From the NCBI GenBank assembly GCA_900073065.1, contig FJOG01000007.1, forward strand, positions 359,852 through 423,851: 64,000 nucleotides of DNA. Reading direction: 5' to 3'. The DNA comes from Phialocephala subalpina (taxonomy: Eukaryota; Ascomycota; Leotiomycetes; Helotiales; Mollisiaceae). The stretch's first letter is position 1. Every line of letters starts with the position of its first letter. The notes under the pieces were generated by a model. That model saw nothing but the letters and a program-made list of their open reading frames with translations. It did not search any database and was not told the origin of the DNA. Position numbers and translations under genes: made by a program. Below are positions 56,335-64,000 of the stretch, piece after piece.

Positions 56335-57685
56335 CTACGGCCTGAATTTGCTAGTAGGCCTGATACCGAGACCGCTCTTCTCGTAGGCCATATCAAGCAT
56401 CTTCATTTGCGCAATCGAGTCCTCGCCAGAAACCCACGATTGCGTTTCACGACCCTTGACCTTGTTGACGAACTGCTCGAGCTGGTGTCGGTACGATATC
56501 CAGTAACTCTCGCCTGGATACTTCGCGAACTGGCCGCCCGCCTCTTTGAAAGTGTAGGCTTTGTGTGATTTCTTCTCTGACCACCTCTTGATCACCTTGC
56601 CACCAGTCTTGGTGCGGATGGTGTAATTGCTCTTGATGTCGATACGGTGCCAGAGGAGGCCGAAAGCGACGCCGTGAATCGTTTGCTCAAGCTTCAGCAC
56701 CTTCTCCTGTCCCGGAGGAAGAGAATTATCAGGTACTATGACTTCCTTGTTGGTAACGGCCACAGACGAAGGAGTCCAGATAGTGGGCCCATTCAGTGTG
56801 CTCGAGGCCTCGCCGATGCCACCGTTGGGGAAGCGGAACTTGGCTTTGAAGTCGGTATCGATGTTTTTGTGCGCCTCTTCTGGGAATTGGTGGGTCTCGC
56901 AGCTCAGACACTCGACGGGCTCGGCACGGAACAGTGCGCGGATAGTAGCGAAGTTGTATGTACCGAGGGACATCATGGTACCGCCGGAAAGGTTGTAGTT
57001 GAAGTAGATGTCATCCTTGCTAGTACCCCACCATGGAAGCATCGACACGGACTTGATGTATTCGATATTTTCAGGAACAACCAAAGTCTGGAAGTACTGC
57101 CATGAAGGGAAGAAACGGGTGTGAAAAGCCTCGAGGAGGACAGGGGCGTTTGGTGCTGACAGTTCGGGCATCTTGAAGAGCATCTCAGCCTCAATGGCGT
57201 TCGACACGGACGGCTTCTCGAGAAGGACGTGCTTGCCAGCACGGATAGAACGCACTGTCCACTCGAAGTGGAAGGAGTTGGGAAGGGCAATATAGATGGC
57301 GTCAATATTTGGGTCGTCAAGCATTTCTGGTTGTGGTATTAGCAAGATGCCGCGGGTGAGAATCGTCTCCAGACTCACCCTGGTAGGAACCGTGCACTTG
57401 AGGGATATTGTTGGCTTTGGCGAACTTCTCGGCCTTTGCACGATCACGAGCAGCGACAGACTGGATGATAACTTCTGGGTGTGACTTGGCAGGGGTGATC
57501 AGGGCCATGGGACTACTCGTTCTTAGCTCTGCAAAAGCTGAATATAGGCAGCCGTGTGTCTTAGTTACTCACGCAATGTTCGCTGCGCCCAAGATGCCGA
57601 ACTTGATTGCATTACCACTCTTAGGTGGAATGACCGACTTGGGTGGGACGAATGCTGTATATACACGGCCGACGAGGGCTGCCAT
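56335..57685 (-). CDS. Gfo/Idh/MocA-family oxidoreductase (3 exons)
   Basis: Reverse-strand exons 57685-57573, 57512-57379 and 57326-56335 give 412 residues. The N-terminal Rossmann fold shows FGILGAANIAPMAL (intron 1 splits it) and IYIALPNSFHFEW, with the family's EKP motif in HVLLEKPSVSN; the Lys there is the usual catalytic residue. The C-terminal part (SGGTMMSLGTYNFATIR, GIGEASSTL) is the substrate-binding sheet domain. It is closest in style to fungal NADP-dependent D-xylose / dihydrodiol dehydrogenase-like members, so a sugar or sugar-derived alcohol is the likely substrate (inference). No targeting signal is seen. It is divergent from a Zn2Cys6 regulator across 1.24 kb, which could be its regulator. 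Confidence 0.92.
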
Positions 57686-58923
57686 CTTGTTGATCTATAT
57701 AAGTATTAGTATCAATAAGTTTCTCCTCCTGCACTAGAGCTGTACTCACTGTTGGGAAATTAATCGGTGTGGAGTGTATGCGCAGGGTTCAACGTGGTAG
57801 GCTGGGAGTGCTTGAGGAGTGTCCAAGTTGGATATAAGTTGTGTCTTGGAGTGATGGGAGATGGAATGGATTTGAGATTCTCTCCTGCGGACCTCATGCT
57901 ATACTTATATCTCTCTGACTTCGAGGGATCATCAGGCAGGACACTACCTACGGAGCAATTTTCTCGCGACGGCATGACTGTGCATTCACTGCTAGGAGTC
58001 AACGTGGTGTCGTGGCTTTGTGTTAGGGAGATGAGGTTGAGGTAAACCCAAGGACGACGAGGTTCGTTCGCACATTGAGCCGCAAAGGGCTTAGCGCTTA
58101 GTAGTAGCGCAGTACACGTGATAATTTCCCTTTTGGATCTACTACATCTAATCTAGAAAATAATATAATATAAGGTCTATAAAGTTGTAAAGTCGCTTGA
58201 GAACCATCGCAGCTGATCTGAATCGATAGGAACGCAAAACCAGGAGGAACTTCATAGTCACGTGCCGCAGCATCCTGAACAAACAGTGCAGTCGCGAGCC
58301 CCAATGCAACGGCAATAATGAAGACATGACATCATTTCAGTAACCTACTGCATTGCGATCCCTTCTCTGTGATCGACATGAGGACGACGCCGAGGACGAG
58401 GTGGTTGCTCGCGCATTGAGCCGCAAGAGGTATAGCGTAGAGCTCAGTGTTAGTCAGGGATGTGGCGTTCCGTGCGGCGAGCGGGTGCAACCTTCCAACG
58501 TCAAACTCGAGGCAACTGAGCAATCACGACAACTCCTCAAGCAACAAGCCTCACGGTCAACGCCCAGACGGTCTTTGCCCATACTTCCCGACAGCAAGCA
58601 ACCCTTGAGAGACCGTCTAGTCTGGTACTGCTGAACCTTGAGCCTGTACTTACATGCCAAATGCGGGTCCCTCGACGTCGTCAACATCCAACATCTCCAA
58701 TCAGCGCTTTCAATTCTCAGCCTTGCATACGAAAGTGGACAATCTTGGACGACAATTTTTGAGCGAGGGCAGTCGTTGGTTAATACAAGGAAGCCTTGCT
58801 GCATGTAGGATCTCAGCTTGACCTAGCCTCCTGTAAAGGCTGGGAGATTGAAACCATTACCAGCGATATCTCCGATTCGCTGTACCTCTTGGTAGTTCGT
58901 GGTTTTCGACGCCAATAAGGAAC
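57686..58923. promoter_or_regulatory. Shared upstream region of divergent MocA-type gene and regulator
   Basis: 1.24 kb between the two start codons. An imperfect direct repeat of about 45 bp (58051-58097 and 58393-58437, sharing CATTGAGCCGCAA and flanking GACGAGG) lies in it. The rest shows no coding signal, apart from ORFs without support at 58353-58634. Confidence 0.45.
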
Positions 58924-60496
58924 ATGGTGAACGTTGCCGGGAGGTCGAAAGGTTGCTCTACTTGTCGTAAGAGGCGAGTCAAATGCGGTAGGCGTTGTGC
59001 CTCTAAACTATAAAATCTGCTCTGACTCTTTCAAAGACGAAACTCGTCCTATATGTAATCGGTGCCTAAGATCGGGCGCCAAATGTGACGGAGCTAAAGA
59101 CATTGCCTTCGTGGAAGCAAAGATTGTCAAATCAAGAAGAACTGTCAAGCGGACAGCCATGACGCCAAGCTCGTCATGTGACTCTGGAGATACCGATCGT
59201 CAACCACCCATGTCCCCGATACTAAGGGGCAATGAGATTGAGATATATATCTGTTATACCCAGAAGCATGGTCTTCGCGGCCCTCTCATGGACCTAGCAA
59301 TTCAGGATGGTCATCTCAACGACGTTATACCAGCGGAACCGAGCGCAACAATCGCAAATGATCGAATCTTCCAACAAGCCGTTTTGAGCTTTTCCGTCAT
59401 CTTTTTCGGCACTCAACATGGACACTCCATCATTACCAGCAAAGGGTATGCGATGTATGGAGTAGCGCTGAGCCAGCTCAACCAAGCACTCTCGGATCCG
59501 AAATGCTACACGCGCGACGAAGTCATTCTCTCAGTCATCGCTCTTGCCTTACTAGAAGTCTTCATACCAACAGGCCCCTCAAGCTTTCTAGAACATATGC
59601 TTGGACTGGAAAAACTACTGGAGCTCCGCGACACCAACTTTTACCTCAGCCCGAAGCATGCCGAGTTGTACAAAGCCGTGCGGTATATGATTCTCTTCGC
59701 AGCGATACAATCGGGGAGACCATCGAATCTAGCAAAACCAGAATGGAAGGCAGCATTAAGGGTCACTTGCTCGGAAGAAGAGATGCAGGAACAAGACTTG
59801 CTGGATATCTTCGCGGATTGTACAGTCTTGGTTGCTAAGCGTGATCATATGCTGGCAAATTGGGGTTTGGACCTTGAGGATGATGCACACCAGCGAGATT
59901 ATTTGAAGCGGAGGGCACTGACACTACTAAATCAACTTCGCGCTTGGAGAAGGCAATGGGACACCGATCAAAGACATCGCTCTGTCGATACCCCTGCAGC
60001 CTCTCCCGAGTCCTGGGGATCCGCCTCGCCACCCTTCATTACGGGTCTCGAGTTCGCGAACGAAGCCATCGCGGCCATGTTGATGTTTTACAACACGGTG
60101 CTTATTAACGTCCTCCGAGTCCTCGCCTCCCTCACGTTCGAAGATCTTGGCCAATGTTGGGAGCTAGATTCGCTTTCCGAAGTTTTCTCCAACCAAAATT
60201 TATCACAAAACACTCCGCAGGACGCGGGATGTCACGACGATCTTTGGAAACTCACCAAGGATGACTACACGGCACTCGAACGACTAGTAGCCCTAGAAAT
60301 CTGTCGCAGTATTCCATACTACGTGGCTCGAAAATTGTCCATGGAGCTATGCCATTCGCCAGTTGTTCACTTGGCTGTGACAACTGCATGGACGACGCTT
60401 GGTAGTAATGAATCCGCTGAGGGAAGATGGATAATGGACTTGCTGAATAAGCACGCTCGAGATCTCATGGAAAAGGGTGTTTGGAAGGGTTGTTAA
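58924..60496 (+). CDS. Zn2Cys6 transcription factor with Fungal_trans_2-type domain (2 exons)
   Basis: Exons 58924-58987 and 59037-60496 give 507 residues. The N-terminal zinc cluster is complete across the 49-bp intron: GCSTCRKRRVKC, then DETRPICNRCLRSGAKC (spacing C-x2-C-x6-C-x6-C-x2-C-x6-C). Basic residues KSRRTVKR follow as a likely nuclear signal. The large C-terminal region (LSFSVIFFGTQHG, LLEVFIPTGPSSFLEHMLGL, ILFAAIQSGRPS) is the helical regulatory domain that senses or transmits a signal in such proteins. It binds DNA at CGG-type sites in the nucleus, probably as a dimer or monomer. Divergent placement next to the MocA-type oxidoreductase suggests a possible target (inference). Confidence 0.93.
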
Positions 60497-61318
60497 CGGC
60501 TGTTTTCATATATTTGATACTAAATTAGGAATTTTTGCGAATTGCAGGGCGAAGACGGAGATGATATCTTGACATAGGGAACAAGCCATCTTCGAGAACT
60601 TCATCAAACTGACCTTACAAGGATACACGTGTGTCTGTCTCGAATCGACAGCTGCTAGCTTTTCTTCCATCTCAAACTGAGAACGTAGTCATCCTACTTC
60701 TCGACTCGCAGCTCGCTGGTGCCTAGGCCATTGGTCACTGCCCTTGACGCTCATAGTACACTCGGCACTTGTAGGGGGATTCCAATTTGAAACGCATAAA
60801 CGCAGCAACGATTAAGTTCCTTATATCAACGACCAATGTTCGATAGTAGGTGGTTGATCAGCAACATAGCTGCAGCCGCTACCCAAATTTTAGGTTTAGA
60901 CTTGTCAGCTGCGTCACTTGCACAGTCCCCGTGGCCGAGACCCTTTCACAAATCTCCGAGAGGCGACCAGCATACCGGCAGACTTCTTTACAGCGAAGGA
61001 AACTTTCTCTTGACCGGAAACGAAGAGAGTGTGGATGGGGATGCGAAGATGTTCAATTAAGCTAGTGAAGGCTCGAGTTGGCACATCTCACACAAGAGCT
61101 CAAGCTGGTTCCATGTGAACGAGTCAACGACGATGCGTATCCTAACGTGAATGGAGATGGGATCAAAGTTTGGGTAAAATATGAAGGTATCAGGGGTGAG
61201 GATGGTAGAGTGAACTAAATTGTCACCATAAGAATTGAGGGCAAATATTCGTCTTCACCTCAAGACAGGCCCTTTGGACCGCTTCAAATATTGAATGGGT
61301 ATCGAGAGATTATGTAGC
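60497..61318. other. Intergenic, convergent 3' region
   Basis: About 820 bp. A short ORF (60836-61060, SNIAAAATQILGLDL) vaguely recalls N-terminal helices of fungal STAND proteins but is too short to call. No other feature. Confidence 0.4.
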
Positions 61319-63975
61319 TCAAAATCTAAGCCCCCAAGTCTGCATCATAAACAACGCAACCGCAAAATCCGCAACAATCCAACTAGCAACTCCCCACGCA
61401 CCTTGGACATCACCATACTTCACATTCCAACACACACCAAACACCAAACTCACCAAAACTCCCAACAACCCCACACCCCAACCAAGGCTCGTCAGCCCCC
61501 TCTTTTCCTCAACATATATTCCCCACCCCTTGTTCTTCGCGCCTGGGCCTTTCGCAAACTCTAGTCGAGGTTTGAGTTTCTTTGGGAATCGTTGCAGACA
61601 GAGATCTAGAAGGTGCTTGAGATAGACGGAGCCGAGAGGGGCCGAAGTGTCTGTGATTTCCCATTCGTATTCGATGGATTTCTTGGATGGTGGAGGGACG
61701 CGGTCGATCTCAAGGCAGTCAACTAAGGATTTTGGGCGGATTTCGAACTACAATTGGTGAACATGAAATTGGGCAAGGTTTTGGGTGTACGGTAGTTCAG
61801 AGAAATCTCTCGGAAAGGGTTGTTGGAAGACAGCCGAACTTACCTCGACGAAATGAACGCCGCTCACAGCTACTGAGTAAATCTTGAATCCTTTCTTTCG
61901 CGCTTTGTACCTCTTTTTCAAGCAAGTGAAGAGTTCCTGATCAGACTTCGTACTACTTACCTCAACGTGCTCGTTTGTTGGTACGTTGATATAGTCGCTC
62001 TCTTTCACACAAAAGAGAAGGAACAGTGGGCTAGTTTGGGATGTGGCCCCAGATGAAGCGTTGCTATTTGTGGAAGTGCTTTGAGTTGTCGGGAGTACCG
62101 ACCCATTTTTCCATCGCCGGAAGTCTCTAAAGAGTCCCATAATTGTATTTTTACGTAGATCGAGGAATGATGATACTCTGCTTTTCGATGTTTGCGTAAC
62201 CTGCGCTCGAACGATCCCAGGCTGTTGCAGGAGCTTAGTAGCAAGTTCTCACACCCCGCCTGGAGCAAGCTCTCGATAGAAGTCAATGCCTGAGTGTCCG
62301 CATTTGCAAGTCCACTGAAGTCCAATCAGGCCCTTTTTCAAGTCCGGCTTTCGTAGTAGTGGCAGACTGTCTAGGATTCGCTGGATTGATGTCGGCCTGG
62401 GTGCGATATCGGTTTGATGAGCATGCCTGATATGAGGACTGACTTCGTTTACTGTTATTCCTATCATTTTGCTCTTCTCCGGCGTAGCCGTCTTGACGTG
62501 GTTGGCAAATTCCGAGCTCAATTTCGCCCGGGCAGTATTGGTCACGAGGAACCTCTTGAGTTGAGCAGGATAGACAAATGTTGGCTCCTACGGATCGTCA
62601 CCGTCGCTATCATGCATATATATCTCTATTTCGGGTGGATGGACACCATGTCGTGCTTGAAGAAATGCCTCGATCCGCTCTTGACGTTGCAGATCTGGCT
62701 GTGCTAGCAGCGCAGCGCATGCTCCCTTCCTTGAGTCAATGGAACCGAAGTCCTCCGATAACCTGGTGATAAGGGATCTCAAGCTTTTGCGTATGAATTG
62801 TGCTGCTTCTAATGCTGTGCTGGTAACTCGGCCGTCTTTGCTAATAGTGGCCTTCGCCGTTGCTTGCAAGTCTTCACAGTAGGCTACCAGTAACTCTCTG
62901 AACGAGTTCTGGAATTCACGAACGCTCATGCCGTTGAATTCTTCGGGTATAGCGTAGAGAGGACTTCGTCATCGTGTAGGAGCATATATATTTCACCCAG
63001 AAGGCTTTGCGAGGTACCAATGGAAGATCGTGAGGATATTGATTCAGCCCCTACTGAGAAAACAACGTCCGAATCTGATGAGTTGGCATCTGAGTCCGAG
63101 CTACCCGGAGCTAGATCGTTGGCGGCTGCATTTTGGCGCTAAAGTTCTTCGCGTTCACGACGTCGTTGGTCGTGTCTCTCCTGCTCAATGATCTCGTCCG
63201 GAATATCTTCGGGTACGGCGTCCAGGAATTCTTGATCGATTTCAGAAGGCCCGGTGGCAGCAGCTTGTTGGCGTGGTTCGGGTGTCTTTTCATCCAGATC
63301 GACGACATCAGGTTCGCCAAGTTGTGACGGTGAGCGAGGAGCAATATATTCGACTAGGACTGTTCTAAGATTGTGATTCCTGGTTGGCTTGGACCACCTT
63401 GATGGAATTCGATCCGCGGCGTCCGCCCTTTCCTCCGAATCGATGGGATATGCGTCAGGAATTGAGCGGGCAGAGTCACCCTTAATGTCAACCTTTCTTA
63501 TATCGGACCTATTGTCCGTCAGTCTCAAGCATAGCATAATAGTACCTAGTGCCTTACACCTGCACCGTCATCAATAACAACTCAATACTCTTTGTATCCC
63601 CCACCAAATCCGTCTTAAACTTCATCAAGTCATCCTTCCTAATTATTACCCAATTTACCTTCTTCCAAACATGACTTTTCCCATTCCCCTCCCTCCCCAG
63701 ACTCGGCTGGTACCCCACAATCTTATCTGCAAAGGCATCGATGGTCCTCTGACACTGCGAAGCAGCCTCCCTCAATGCGTCGGCATATTGAGAATTATCG
63801 AGTTCGAGGTTCTTGACTCGAAGGAGAGCAGATTCGAGAGTATAGAGTTGCGAGATTAAGGTTTGATGCTCGGAGGAGGAGCCCGAGGCTGAGCGAAGAG
63901 ATGAGATGACGGTGTGGGCGAGGGTGATTGCGGATACAATATCGCGGCTGACCACCCGAAGGACCCGGAGGACAT
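61319..63975 (-). pseudogene. Decayed gene of a fungal STAND-like / membrane-anchored unknown family
   Basis: Minus-strand pieces in order: an N-terminal helical domain (SAITLAHTVISSLRSASGSS, LESALLRVKNLEL, VNWVIIRKDDLMKF) like those heading fungal STAND proteins; an intron 63557-63509; a disordered acidic part; EIYMLLHDDEVLS then EFQNSFRELLVAYCEDL; GLQWTCKCGHSGIDFY (CxCG metal-binding-like); SDQELFTCLKKRYKARK; and a C-terminal hydrophobic helix. The family is recognised by pattern, its function is unknown. Breaks: TAG 63141-63139, TAG 62590-62588, TGA 62251-62249 (a CGA-to-TGA type change), and a frameshift near 62955-62970. The N-terminus also seems shifted near 63960. The stops keep the surrounding frame, so decay looks recent. 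The right boundary is uncertain. Confidence 0.65.
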
Positions 63976-64000
63976 TCTGGGTAGGGGATCGTTTGGATCT

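Noticed and set aside
58051..58437. Imperfect direct repeats with CATTGAGCCGCAA
   Set aside because: Could be an element boundary, but no inverted ends or target duplication seen; recorded only as a repeat in the promoter entry.
1..64000. CRISPR array or prokaryotic operon features
   Set aside because: No regularly spaced repeats; introns and gene content are fungal.

Overview
This window is nuclear DNA from a filamentous ascomycete (Pezizomycotina). Genes are broken by short introns of about 45-110 bp with GT/AG ends and CTAAC/CTGAC-like branch sites. Typical families are Zn2Cys6 regulators, HET and NACHT-ankyrin proteins, an OPT transporter and a plasma-membrane syntaxin. A Leotiomycete-like fungus is my best guess, but the sequence alone does not prove the class. 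I rebuilt gene models by hand from splice signals and frame continuity, so small exon errors are possible.

Layout. 0-10 kb: the 5' part of a Zn2Cys6 regulator (-), a four-exon oligopeptide transporter (-) divergent from an eleven-exon amidase (+), and an intronless protein-kinase-like gene (-). 9.9-10.5 kb: a hAT-like MITE containing a long perfect hairpin. 10.7-15.8 kb: a regulator with a central DNA-binding domain (-), divergent from a TauD-like dioxygenase (+). 16.3-17.6 kb: a short GFA-domain gene and a 5'-truncated acid phosphatase. 18.3-20.9 kb: a Ser/Arg-repeat protein whose 3' tail looks frameshifted and is partly duplicated in a perfect 250-bp tandem repeat carrying the end of a Tc1/mariner-like MITE. 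21.8-24.1 kb: a decayed HET-domain gene. 25.0-28.7 kb: an FAD monooxygenase (+) convergent with an MFS sugar-type transporter (-). 28.7-32.7 kb: mostly empty, with a fragment resembling the C-terminus of VIT/VWA proteins.

32.7-37.4 kb: the most striking gene, an intact NLR-like protein of about 1,423 residues joining a serine-hydrolase domain, a NACHT NTPase and about 15 ankyrin repeats. 38.9-44.7 kb: housekeeping and secretory genes, namely an Sso-type syntaxin, an unknown disordered protein and a GPI-type aspartic protease. 46.7-48.0 kb: a carboxylesterase pseudogene. 48.4-51.5 kb: a ZZ-finger/EF-hand membrane protein. 54.2-57.7 kb: a secreted Ala/Ser-rich protein, a possible tiny gene and a Gfo/Idh/MocA oxidoreductase. 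58.9-60.5 kb: a third Zn2Cys6 regulator. 61.3-64.0 kb: a gene resembling a fungal STAND-type N-terminal family, broken by three stops and at least one frameshift.

Together, catabolic genes (amidase, OPT, dioxygenase, monooxygenase, sugar transporter, protease, oxidoreductase) sit beside dedicated regulators. Self/non-self recognition genes (HET, NLR, STAND-like) are mostly decayed and only one copy is intact. Mobile-element remnants lie next to several broken genes.
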